Source: an uncultured Bdellovibrionales bacterium (lineage in GTDB: Bacteria; Bdellovibrionota; FAC87; UBA2466). From it: a DNA stretch of 31,663 nt. A program made the position numbers and the translations under genes. Of this stretch, positions 1 through 7,383 are shown piece by piece. The notes beneath the pieces are model-generated. The model ran no database searches. It was not told the origin of the DNA and saw only the letters and a list, made by a program, of their open reading frames with translations. Numbering within the stretch: the stretch's first letter is position 1; each line of letters opens with the position of its first letter. The stretch covers positions 1 through 31,663 of the forward strand of contig CALCZU010000145.1 in NCBI GenBank assembly GCA_937903155.1. The letters are read 5' to 3'.

Positions 1-62
1 TCCGTCTCCGCTAAAGCTGCGCCGGACAAGTCGTCGCTTCGCTCCTCGCAAAGACGGGTCGG
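1..62. repeat. Edge copy of the GTCATTGCGAG-type dispersed repeat
   Basis: Positions 31-59 match positions 15556-15584 of this window over 29 bases with one difference (core CGCTCCTCGCAAAGACGGGT). The copy lies about 27 bases downstream of the stop codon of the leftmost gene, which reads leftward. The other half of the element, if present, is outside the window. No coding sequence is visible in 1-86. Confidence 0.6.
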
Positions 63-86
63 GCGCAACCTCACTCGATAAAAAAC

Positions 87-869
87 CTACCCGATATTCC
101 TCAGCAACCCACCCTCGACTCTCATCGCAGCGCCATTGGTCGCCGATGCGAGCGGACTCGAAAGATATCCCACGAGATTCGCGACTTCTTCAGGCTTCGC
201 AAAACGCTGAATCAAAGACGTCGGGCGCATCTTCGCAATGAACTCCGCCTGCCCTTTTTCTTTTTCAGATTTTGATCCCTGAATCACTGATTCTAAAAAC
301 GTCGAGACGCCTTCCGAAAGTGTGGGCCCAGGCAATACGGCATTCACCGTAACTTGAGTTCCTTTTGTTAATTCCGAAAGTCCTCGGCTCAGCGCCATCT
401 GCGATGCTTTACTCACACCGTAATGGATCATATCGGGGGGAATATTCACACCTGATTCGCTCGAGATAAAAATAATTCTTCCCCAGTTTTGATTGAGCAT
501 CTCTTTTAAGTAATGCTGTGAAAGCACAGCGCCCGAGACGACATTCACATGGAACATTTTTTCCCAATCGCTTTCGCCAATCTCAGAAAGCGCTTTGGCT
601 TCAAAAATCCCAAGATTGTTGATGAGAATATCGACTTTGGGAAACGCTTTAAAAAGCGCTTCTCGTTTTTCAGCTTTTGTCAGATCTCCGACAAATCCTT
701 TCGCAGTCGAAGAGTTCAGTGACTGAACGGCCGACGCAACCCTCTCCTCGCTCCGACCATTGATGATGACGGAAGCGCCTTCCATCGAAAGACGCTCCGC
801 AATTGAATATCCGATTCCGACGGTACTTCCAGTGACTAACGCGGTTTTACCTTGAAGTTCGAGATTCAT
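87..869 (-). CDS. SDR family NAD(P)-dependent oxidoreductase
   Basis: A 260-residue classical short-chain dehydrogenase/reductase, the usual length for the family. The Rossmann cofactor motif TGSTVGIG is at residues 13-20, an NNLG version of the NNAG motif at 84-87, and the catalytic set is Ser137, Tyr150, Lys154 (YGVSK). The C-terminal PGP segment and the final glycine-rich end are also typical. It should be a soluble cytoplasmic reductase or dehydrogenase for an alcohol or carbonyl substrate; the sequence does not show which. The start is supported by AAGGTGG three bases upstream of the ATG. It lies 8 bases behind the DJ-1/PfpI gene on the same strand, so the two are almost certainly cotranscribed, probably under the divergent LysR regulator. 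Family call is firm, substrate unknown. Confidence 0.93.
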   Translation of the reverse strand: MNLELQGKTALVTGSTVGIGYSIAERLSMEGASVIINGRSEERVASAVQSLNSSTAKGFVGDLTKAEKREALFKAFPKVDILINNLGIFEAKALSEIGESDWEKMFHVNVVSGAVLSQHYLKEMLNQNWGRIIFISSESGVNIPPDMIHYGVSKASQMALSRGLSELTKGTQVTVNAVLPGPTLSEGVSTFLESVIQGSKSEKEKGQAEFIAKMRPTSLIQRFAKPEEVANLVGYLSSPLASATNGAAMRVEGGLLRNIG

Positions 870-877
870 ATGCCACC

Positions 878-1576
878 TTATTTATTTAGATTAGAAACGA
901 CTTCTGCCAATTTCACGCCGACTTCGCCCGCCGATGCAGGATTTTGTCCGGTCACAAGTCTTCCATCGACAACGACATGAGACTTCCACAAATCCGCTTT
1001 CGAATATTTTGCACCAAGCTTTTTCAGCTCCTGTTCAAGAAGATACGGCATGACTTGTGTCAGACCTGCAGCTTCTTCTTCCGCATCCGAAAAGCCAGCG
1101 ACGTTCTTACCTGCGACTAAATACTTTCCATTGGATAATTTTGTCGAAAGCAGCGCCGCGGGACCATGGCAGACGGCAGAAACCACTCCCCCTTTTTCAT
1201 AAATCGCTCGATTAAGGGAGTCGATCGTTTGATTATTTCTAAAATCAAACATTGTTCCGTGACCTCCGGCATATAAAACCGCCGAATACTGACTCGGATC
1301 AATATCCGAAAGCTTTAAAGTATTGTCGAGTTGGCCCCGAGTCTTTTTATTTTCGTAAAAACTCGTGCTGACTTTATCTGCGGCATTGATGCTATTGGGA
1401 TCCAGAGGCGCTTTTCCTCCTTTAGGACTCGCAATATCGATTTGAAACCCTTTCTCCGCAAGCGCGACGTAAGGATGCGCGACTTCAGGAAGATAGTAGC
1501 CTGTGATTTTTCCGGTGTTTCCTAATTGATTGTGTGAGGTCACAACGATGAGGATCTTTAATGCAATTTGAGTCAT
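878..1576 (-). CDS. DJ-1/PfpI family protein (type 1 glutamine amidotransferase-like, Hsp31 type)
   Basis: A 232-residue protein of the DJ-1/PfpI superfamily. The nucleophile elbow is AVCHGPA with Cys136-His137, the glycine-rich AGGHGTMFDF is at about 103-112, and Glu31 sits in GYYLPE, the position of the conserved acid next to the cysteine. This arrangement matches the Hsp31-like branch, whose members act as chaperones or glutathione-independent glyoxalase III enzymes; which activity applies here is not visible. TAGGAG six bases before the ATG fixes the start. It is the first gene of a two-gene operon with the SDR and diverges from a LysR regulator, which fits a reactive-carbonyl or electrophile stress role (inference). 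Confidence 0.92.
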   Translation of the reverse strand: MTQIALKILIVVTSHNQLGNTGKITGYYLPEVAHPYVALAEKGFQIDIASPKGGKAPLDPNSINAADKVSTSFYENKKTRGQLDNTLKLSDIDPSQYSAVLYAGGHGTMFDFRNNQTIDSLNRAIYEKGGVVSAVCHGPAALLSTKLSNGKYLVAGKNVAGFSDAEEEAAGLTQVMPYLLEQELKKLGAKYSKADLWKSHVVVDGRLVTGQNPASAGEVGVKLAEVVSNLNK

Positions 1577-1597
1577 GTGTTTCTCCTAAGTTTAAGC

Positions 1598-1631
1598 TCT
1601 TCTACTTGAAGAACTCTGTTGTTGAAAACAG
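1598..1631. promoter_or_regulatory. Two adjacent dyads between divergent genes, candidate LysR operator
   Basis: The 87-base gap between the DJ-1 gene and the LysR gene contains two perfect inverted repeats: TCTTC-N5-GAAGA at 1598-1612 and CTGTT-N6-AACAG at 1616-1631. LysR-type regulators normally bind dyads of this size next to their own divergent promoter. The pairing of dyads and divergent LysR gene is seen directly; binding is inferred. Confidence 0.4.
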
Positions 1632-1663
1632 TTGTAACGGATTTGAAGATATGTGAGAAATGA

Positions 1664-2611
1664 ATGGTTTTTATGAGTAATATGAATCCGTCTAATATCA
1701 GTACGAAAGACCTCAACCTTCTCACCGTCTTCGATGCTGTTTTTAGAAATTCGAATGTTACTTTAGCCGCCGAGGAGCTTTCACTCAGTCAGTCGGCCGT
1801 CAGTCACGCATTGACCCGGTTAAGAGATCTTTTTGAAGACCCCCTCTTTACCCGCCTCCCCCGAGGAATTTCCCCCACACCCAAAGCACTCGAACTGGCT
1901 CCCAAAATCGCCGCCGCACTCGAAAACCTAGGACGGGTGTTTGAGACAACCGCCTTTGCTCCTGAAAATGCAAAGGGACGAATCGCTATCGCGAGCAGTG
2001 AGTTTCTCGAGGTCACCGTCTTATCTGAAATGTTTTTGTCGGCCCGAAAGTCTTCTCCTCAACTTGTTTTTCAATTTAGAAACGCCAGCGGAAAACTTCC
2101 GAAGCTTGCATTAGAAAAAGGCGAAATCGATATCGCGATTGCGGGTTATTTCGGAAATTTGCCCGAAGGATTTTATCAACAAAAGCTTTTCGAAAATGAT
2201 TTCGTCTGCATCGCGCGAAAAAACCATCCCCTCATCAAATCCAAACTGACCTTAGATCTTTACGCTTCTCTCGAACATCTTTTGATTTCCCCGCAAGGAG
2301 ATCTGTACGGACTCATCGATGAACGTCTTTTGCCCTACAAAAAAACGCGCAAGGTGGTGGCAGGTTTCGAAAATTACCTCACTCCCGCCTGGCTGGTTGC
2401 TGAATCTCAAATGGTCATCTCGGTTTCGAGGACTTTGGGAGAATTTTACGAGAAAAACTTCAAGGTTTCGCTTCATGAACTGCCGTTTCCCTCCCCCAAA
2501 ATTACGCTCGTTCAAGCCTGGCACGAACGCACACATTCTAACCCCCTTCATAAGCATGTGCGCGGGATGATTGCAGAACATACGGAAAGTTTGCGAAAAA
2601 CGACAACTTAA
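1664..2611 (+). CDS. LysR family transcriptional regulator
   Basis: A 315-residue LysR-type regulator. The N-terminal winged helix-turn-helix is at about residues 17-75 (NLLTVFDAV, then AAEELSLSQSAVSHALTRLR), followed by the linker and a substrate-binding domain from about 100 to 300. The length is normal for the family. In-frame ATGs occur at 1664, 1673 and 1682; none has a strong ribosome binding site, so the first is kept with some doubt. It diverges from the DJ-1/SDR operon, the usual layout for a LysR regulator and its target. The effector is unknown. Confidence 0.92.
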   Translation: MVFMSNMNPSNISTKDLNLLTVFDAVFRNSNVTLAAEELSLSQSAVSHALTRLRDLFEDPLFTRLPRGISPTPKALELAPKIAAALENLGRVFETTAFAPENAKGRIAIASSEFLEVTVLSEMFLSARKSSPQLVFQFRNASGKLPKLALEKGEIDIAIAGYFGNLPEGFYQQKLFENDFVCIARKNHPLIKSKLTLDLYASLEHLLISPQGDLYGLIDERLLPYKKTRKVVAGFENYLTPAWLVAESQMVISVSRTLGEFYEKNFKVSLHELPFPSPKITLVQAWHERTHSNPLHKHVRGMIAEHTESLRKTTT

Positions 2612-2651
2612 GCTACGGTACGCGTCCTAAAGGAGTCCAAGAGGTTTATCA

Positions 2652-3074
2652 ATGCCCCGTTTTTTTTGGAATTGGATAGTCACCAGTTTAACGATTTTTG
2701 CGATCCCGCAAATTTTGGGAAGCGTGCACGTGGAAAATTTTGGAAGCGCACTGGCCGCTGCGATCGTTCTCGGAGTTCTAAACGCAATCGTCCGACCGAT
2801 TTTAGTTTTTTTAACCTTTCCCTTAACGGTTTTGACCTTGGGATTTTTTTTACTGATTATCAACGCGTTTCTTTTTGAATTCGCGGGACATTTTGTCAGC
2901 GGTTTTTCGGTCGACAGTTTTGGAGCGGCATTTTTAGCAGCCCTCATCGTCAGTTTAGTTTCGTGGATTATGAATCTTTCAGGAAAAGACCCGCAGGGTC
3001 GGATGAGCTTTAAAGTTCACCGTCCGCAACGAAGCCCTGGACGCCGACAACAAGGGGATTTCATCGACGTTTAA
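2652..3074 (+). CDS. Phage holin family (superfamily IV-like) four-helix membrane protein
   Basis: A 140-residue integral membrane protein with four hydrophobic segments at about residues 5-25, 30-50, 55-80 and 90-108. It carries the family's conserved NAIVRPILVFLTFPLTVLTLG stretch between helices 2 and 3, followed by a basic cytoplasmic tail (KVHRPQRSPGRR). Such proteins are annotated as phage holin family in many bacterial chromosomes without any phage context, and their function is not known. No other phage gene is visible here, so a lysis role should not be assumed. The start is supported by AAGAGG upstream. Confidence 0.85.
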   Translation: MPRFFWNWIVTSLTIFAIPQILGSVHVENFGSALAAAIVLGVLNAIVRPILVFLTFPLTVLTLGFFLLIINAFLFEFAGHFVSGFSVDSFGAAFLAALIVSLVSWIMNLSGKDPQGRMSFKVHRPQRSPGRRQQGDFIDV

Positions 3075-3093
3075 ACGAAGGCGCTTGAAAATC

Positions 3094-3108
3094 GACTTGC
3101 GTCAAGTC
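3094..3108. promoter_or_regulatory. Perfect short dyad GACTTG-CGT-CAAGTC
   Basis: A perfect 6-3-6 inverted repeat in the 65-base gap between the holin-family gene and the small basic gene. It may be an operator for the small gene or a weak stem at the end of the upstream transcript. No T-run follows it. Confidence 0.25.
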
Positions 3109-3139
3109 ACAATAGCATTTTTGATAAGGAGCAAACTCA

Positions 3140-3292
3140 ATGGCAAAGAAGAAACGAAAAACGGCTCGGAACAAAGCAAAACGCAGAGCCAAAATCAAGC
3201 GCGGACGCCAACAGCAACGCCAAAACAAGAAATTGGCCGGCATCCGCAAGCGTCGCTATAAGATGCGTCATAAAAAATTGAAAAACAAATAA
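3140..3292 (+). CDS. Small, extremely basic 50-residue protein (possible AURKAIP1/COX24-like ribosomal small protein)
   Basis: An ATG at 3140, preceded by AAGGA at 3126-3130 with good spacing, opens a 50-codon frame ending in TAA at 3290-3292. The product starts MAKKKRKTARNKAKRR and ends KRRYKMRHKKLKNK. I count 16 Lys and 11 Arg in 50 residues and no Asp or Glu. The C-terminal KRR-x-K-M-R-x-K-K pattern resembles the small AURKAIP1/COX24 (mS38-like) proteins that bind the small ribosomal subunit; this is a resemblance by eye, not a proven match. A general nucleic-acid-binding peptide is the alternative. It stands alone between the holin-family gene and lon, with a dyad upstream and a long hairpin downstream, so it may be its own transcription unit. 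Confidence 0.7.
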   Translation: MAKKKRKTARNKAKRRAKIKRGRQQQRQNKKLAGIRKRRYKMRHKKLKNK

Positions 3293-3312
3293 GCTTTTTT
3301 CTATTCTTTTGG

Positions 3313-3348
3313 AATGGGGGATGAAGGTCTAACCTGAAATCCCCCATT
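3313..3348 (+). terminator. Strong two-part hairpin downstream of the small basic gene
   Basis: A perfect 10-bp inverted repeat, AATGGGGGAT (3313-3322) and ATCCCCCATT (3339-3348), encloses a second stem AGGT-CTA-ACCT (3325-3335). It lies 20 bases after the small gene's stop and 41 bases before the lon ATG. The following sequence (TACTTTCCC) is only weakly T-rich. It could be a terminator for the small gene or a structured element in the lon leader. Confidence 0.5.
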
Positions 3349-3389
3349 TACTTTCCCTCGCTTCGTCCGTAGTCTCTTATAGGACTACT

Positions 3390-5789
3390 ATGGACTCGAC
3401 TCGTCGCATCATCGAATTACCAGAACTCATCCCTGTTCTTCCCGTGCGAAATACCGTCTTATTTCCGAATGCCGCCGTCCCGTTAATCGTCGGAAGACAG
3501 AGAAGTGTGCAGAGTGTGCATCAAGCCGAACGCCAAGGAGATTTGCTTCTCGTCGTCGCGCAAAAAGACGCATCAAAAGACGAGCCTTCGAGTGACGAGC
3601 TTTATCGCATTGGAGTGATTTGCCTTATTTCCAAAGTCACTCAGGTTGAAAAAGAGAGTTACCAGCTCATCGTCAATGGCCTTTTCCGATTTCGAATTAC
3701 CGAATTTGTTGAAGGCGGAAAATTCCTGGCCGCCAAAGGCTATCAACTTCCTGAAGGCACTTTAAATTTAAGTTCTAAAACCGAAACGTTTTCACTTGAA
3801 GCCAAAGAACTTGGAAAAACAATTTTAAATCTGTCTTCGATACCGGGCAGTGAGCAAATCGTAAAACTTCTGCAGCAGCTGGATGAGCCGGCTCAAGTGG
3901 CAGACCTCTGTTCGACATTTTTGCAACTTCCGATTCCTATCAAACAAGAGATCTTAGAAACACTCGATGTTGAAAAACGCTTAGAATCTCTTTTAGGACA
4001 TATGCTGCGAGAGAAAGAAAAACTTCTTCTCCAAAACGAGATTCAGACAAAGATGATGGAACGTCTCTCAAAAGATCAACGAGACCATCTTTTACGCGAG
4101 CAGATTCGTACCCTTCACGAAGAATTAGGCGACGAAAGTAATCTCGTCGAGGAACTGCGTTTAAAAATTGAAAATGTCGGCTTACCCGCCGACGCCAAAA
4201 AGACGGCAACGGACGAACTGACGCGGCTTCAAACTGTGCCTCGTAGCTCACCTGAGTACCATGTCATCCGGACCTATCTCGACTGGATGGTGTCTTTGCC
4301 ATGGCAAAAAACGACCGCCATCGAATCAAAAGAATTAAATCTTGCTGAAGCTCGCGCCACTTTAGAAGAAGACCATTACGGCATCGAAAAAGTTAAAAAA
4401 AGAATTTTAGAACACCTCGCAGTTTCAAAACTGAAAAACGATATTCGCGGGCAAGTCATTTGTCTCTTAGGCCCTCCTGGAGTCGGAAAAACCAGTATTG
4501 CTAAATCGATTGCCAAAGCGTTGGGAAGAACTTTTATCCGAACAAGCTTAGGCGGCGTGAGAGATGAAGCCGAAGTGCGTGGGCATCGAAGAACTTATAT
4601 CGGTGCGCTCCCCGGAAAAATGATTCAAAACATGAAGCGAGCCGGAACTAAAGATCCGCTCATGCTTCTCGACGAAATCGATAAAGTGGGAACCGATTTT
4701 AGAGGGGATCCCTCCTCGGCCCTCTTAGAAGTTTTAGATCCTGAACAAAATACGACTTTTATGGATCATTATCTGGATACTCCATTTGATCTTTCGAAAG
4801 TCTTTTTTATTACGACGGCGAACCAATTAGAAACGATTCCCAGTGCTTTGAGAGATCGTCTCGAAATTATCGAAATGACGAGCTACTCGCGAAAAGAAAA
4901 ACTTGAGATTGCAAAAACCCATCTTGTTCCCAAAGTTTTAGTTGAGCACGGGGTCACGCCAGAAGACGTCGTGATTGAGCCGGGAACGATTCAAACACTC
5001 ATCGATTCTTACACCCGAGAAGCCGGTGTCAGACAATTGTCTCGAGAGCTTGCCAGCATCACTCGCTATGCGGCTAGCCAAATCGCAACCGATCCCGCAC
5101 TGAAACCGATTGTTTTAAGACCCGAAAAACTAGAAGTCATTTTAGGCCACCAAAAATTCTTTTCAGAAACGGCAGCCGAAGAACACAAAGCGGGCATTGT
5201 GACCGGCCTTGCCTGGACTCCGGTCGGGGGAGAAATTCTAAAAATTGAAGTCACTCAGATGGAAGGCCGTGGAAAATTAATTCTCACAGGGTCTTTAGGC
5301 GATGTCATGAAAGAGTCTGCCCAGATAGCGCTCAGCCTTTTACGATCGCGTCTCGGCAGAAACCACTCCCTGCCCTTTGATAGACTCGATACCCATATTC
5401 ATGTGCCGAGTGGTGGAATTCCGAAAGACGGTCCGTCTGCGGGGGTCGCACTTTTCACAGCACTCTGTTCTTTAGTCGAAAACAGACCGGTTGATTCAAA
5501 GATCGCGATGACCGGTGAAATTACTTTAAGCGGAAATATTTTGCCTGTGGGAGGCATTAAAGAAAAAGTTCTCGCAGCGCACAGAGCCCAAATTAAACGC
5601 GTTGTTTTGCCCGAGAGAAACGCCGGCGACTTAAAAGAAGTCGGCCCTGAAATTACAAAAGAGCTAGAGTTTTTCTTCGTAAAAGACATTGCCGAAGTTT
5701 TAAAAATCACCGGAATCATCTCGGACACCGCAACACTTGCGCCGATTCCAACACCTTCGGCGATTCAACTCCAATTGCCTGTAAATTAA
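3390..5789 (+). CDS. lon: Lon protease (ATP-dependent serine endopeptidase La)
   Basis: A 799-residue full-length LonA protease, close to the 784 residues of E. coli Lon. Order: N-terminal substrate-binding domain (about 12-200), a coiled-coil segment (about 200-260), the AAA+ ATPase with Walker A GPPGVGKT at 361-368 and Walker B LMLLDEIDKV, then the proteolytic domain with Ser683 in KDGPSAG and Lys726 in GGIKEK, 43 residues apart as in the E. coli Ser/Lys dyad. It degrades misfolded and regulatory proteins in the cytoplasm. AGGA upstream supports the ATG. A C-terminal tail of about 25 residues after the protease fold is rich in Thr and Pro. The gene is followed within 14 bases by a long hairpin repeat. 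Confidence 0.98.
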   Translation: MDSTRRIIELPELIPVLPVRNTVLFPNAAVPLIVGRQRSVQSVHQAERQGDLLLVVAQKDASKDEPSSDELYRIGVICLISKVTQVEKESYQLIVNGLFRFRITEFVEGGKFLAAKGYQLPEGTLNLSSKTETFSLEAKELGKTILNLSSIPGSEQIVKLLQQLDEPAQVADLCSTFLQLPIPIKQEILETLDVEKRLESLLGHMLREKEKLLLQNEIQTKMMERLSKDQRDHLLREQIRTLHEELGDESNLVEELRLKIENVGLPADAKKTATDELTRLQTVPRSSPEYHVIRTYLDWMVSLPWQKTTAIESKELNLAEARATLEEDHYGIEKVKKRILEHLAVSKLKNDIRGQVICLLGPPGVGKTSIAKSIAKALGRTFIRTSLGGVRDEAEVRGHRRTYIGALPGKMIQNMKRAGTKDPLMLLDEIDKVGTDFRGDPSSALLEVLDPEQNTTFMDHYLDTPFDLSKVFFITTANQLETIPSALRDRLEIIEMTSYSRKEKLEIAKTHLVPKVLVEHGVTPEDVVIEPGTIQTLIDSYTREAGVRQLSRELASITRYAASQIATDPALKPIVLRPEKLEVILGHQKFFSETAAEEHKAGIVTGLAWTPVGGEILKIEVTQMEGRGKLILTGSLGDVMKESAQIALSLLRSRLGRNHSLPFDRLDTHIHVPSGGIPKDGPSAGVALFTALCSLVENRPVDSKIAMTGEITLSGNILPVGGIKEKVLAAHRAQIKRVVLPERNAGDLKEVGPEITKELEFFFVKDIAEVLKITGIISDTATLAPIPTPSAIQLQLPVN

Positions 5790-5802
5790 GTTTGTGATGA
5801 GT

Positions 5803-5890
5803 GTCATTGCGAGCGTGCGTAGCACGCGCGGCAACCTTCCCAACTCAGCACACGAAGGTTTCCGCGCGTGCTACGCACGCTCGCAATGAC
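5803..5890. repeat. Long perfect hairpin repeat (REP/MITE-like), GTCATTGCGAG family
   Basis: Two perfect 29-base arms, 5803-5831 and 5862-5890, begin and end with GTCATTGCGAG/CTCGCAATGAC. An inner stem AACCTTC/GAAGGTT (5833-5839, 5854-5860) extends the fold. It lies between the ends of two convergent genes, 13 bases after lon and 14 bases from the stop of the ATP-grasp gene. The terminal 11 bases recur at 15314, which makes it part of a dispersed family. It may also act as a two-way transcription stop or mRNA 3' stabiliser. Confidence 0.85.
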
Positions 5891-5904
5891 ATTACTGAGC
5901 AAAT

Positions 5905-7335
5905 CTATCTTGGCAAAACTCGCCAGTTCATTTGCTTCACGCGAGCTTTTAAAGTTTTTGAGAGATCTGCAATTCTTTCGGCACAACCAACCTGTCCGGG
6001 GCTATTTTCAACGAGTGTAGGGATGAGATCGATTGTTTTCAGGATATCCTCCCGCACCGCATTTCTATTTCCCACAAGATGCATCAGCACCGCCGCGGTA
6101 TTTTGATCTTTTGTTTCACTCACAGGTGTGTTGGGAATCAACTTGTAAGCATTACTCGGCCTGAAATAGGTAGCTAGTTTTTCGATTTCTCGAATTCCTG
6201 CCTTGGTGAGGTTGCCTTTATTGGCACTCGGGATCACCACAATCAACGCCCCTTGGTTGCGTTTTCGCGGATACTTCGCCATTTCTTCACGAAGCCTCTG
6301 TGGGTCTAAAATCGAGAGAAGATTGAGATCGACCTGGCCAATGCCAAAGATCTCAGATTCCACCGCCGGAATACCCGCACCTGCAATGCGAACGTTATTT
6401 TCTAAAAGATAAAATTTTCCCGTCAGTTCATCTAAAATAAATTCGATGTGAGCCGCCCCATGAGTAACTTTCATCTTGCGATTGATTTCTAACGCCACAG
6501 GCTTGAGTTTTCTCGCCATCTGGGAATCGAGACTCAAAAAAGGGTCGATAAAATACAGGATATTCCCGCCCCATTCGATCATGTGATATTCCGAAAGTCC
6601 GGTCACAACCGTCTTCCCTTCGAAGGTAAAAGTGTTGAAAAAGAACTTTCTGCCCACAATCTTCGGCTGCAAAATATAAAAATCTTCTTTCCCAAAAGGA
6701 TTTTCAATCGGACCGTCAAGTTTCGCTTGAAGTTTTTCCTTCAAAAGCGGATCGCTTTTAGAGAAATAACTCATCCCCACTCCCGAAACCCCATCATTCA
6801 GTTTCACCACGATCTCTTCTTGAGGAAACTTTTCAATAAACTGAAGGGCGCTCTCAACTGAAGTAAACTTAAGCGTCGGAATCCCAAGTTCCTCTGCAAT
6901 TTCCATTTGCGCGTTTTTCTTTTTTCGAGCTTCTCTTAAATCCACCGAGTTGTGAGGAAGGCCCATTTTTTCTCGAATGCGAGTCGCCTGATAACTTCCT
7001 TCATCCATTCCATCTAGGATATGCTCAACCCCGAAACTTTTTAGTTTTTCGGTGAGCTTGTCGAGCCAATTTGTTTCAGAAGTATCGCAGACAATTTTTT
7101 CGCTCTTTTTTGGAAACTGATTGAGATAGACGTTGAGACCTTCAGAATATTCATGCGTTTGTACTAAAACCCATTCAATCTCGGTATCGGGGGGAAGCCA
7201 CTTTTTTGCATAAAGGCTATAAAGCGATGCCGAGCTATAGCAATCGATACAGGCAATCCGAATGATCTTTTTCGGACCTGCGCTGACCCACGAAGCAAAA
7301 AACAGCAGAAAAGTGAAAATGAAAACACGAAGCAT
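5905..7335 (-). CDS. ATP-grasp domain protein with an N-terminal signal peptide
   Basis: A 476-residue protein. Residues 1-19 form a textbook secretion signal (MLRVFIFTFLLFFASWVSA, cleavage after VSA). A pre-ATP-grasp-like domain (IIRIACIDCYS onward) follows, then an ATP-grasp fold at about 130-345: the VVKLNDGVSGVGM loop is the nucleotide-binding lysine/glycine loop and FYLLENNVRIAG carries the metal-binding Glu-Asn pair. ATP-grasp enzymes ligate a carboxylate to an amine or thiol with ATP in the cytoplasm, so a secretion signal is odd. No alternative ATG, GTG or TTG lies between the signal and the domain, so the signal cannot be removed by choosing another start. The last ~130 residues match nothing I recognise. 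It is 48 bases behind a small secreted protein on the same strand. Substrate unknown. Confidence 0.85.
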   Translation of the reverse strand: MLRVFIFTFLLFFASWVSAGPKKIIRIACIDCYSSASLYSLYAKKWLPPDTEIEWVLVQTHEYSEGLNVYLNQFPKKSEKIVCDTSETNWLDKLTEKLKSFGVEHILDGMDEGSYQATRIREKMGLPHNSVDLREARKKKNAQMEIAEELGIPTLKFTSVESALQFIEKFPQEEIVVKLNDGVSGVGMSYFSKSDPLLKEKLQAKLDGPIENPFGKEDFYILQPKIVGRKFFFNTFTFEGKTVVTGLSEYHMIEWGGNILYFIDPFLSLDSQMARKLKPVALEINRKMKVTHGAAHIEFILDELTGKFYLLENNVRIAGAGIPAVESEIFGIGQVDLNLLSILDPQRLREEMAKYPRKRNQGALIVVIPSANKGNLTKAGIREIEKLATYFRPSNAYKLIPNTPVSETKDQNTAAVLMHLVGNRNAVREDILKTIDLIPTLVENSPGQVGCAERIADLSKTLKARVKQMNWRVLPR

Positions 7336-7343
7336 GGGACGGG

Positions 7344-7349
7344 CTTATA
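7344..7349 (-). promoter_or_regulatory. Candidate -10 box TATAAG close to the ATP-grasp start
   Basis: TATAAG on the minus strand ends 8 bases before the ATG, and no ribosome binding site is visible between them. No convincing -35 is seen at the right distance, so this is weak. If used, transcription would begin at or next to the start codon. Confidence 0.2.
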
Positions 7350-7383
7350 GCAGAACCTACGCTAAAAAGGAACGCGGTAAAAG

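Noticed and set aside
2652..3074. Prophage remnant suggested by the holin-family label
   Set aside because: No lysin, tail, capsid or integrase gene is nearby; this family is common in chromosomes.
3061..3249. 62-codon frame on the minus strand opposite the small basic gene
   Set aside because: It is Arg/Phe-rich antisense of Lys/Arg codons and lacks a ribosome binding site, while the plus-strand frame has one.
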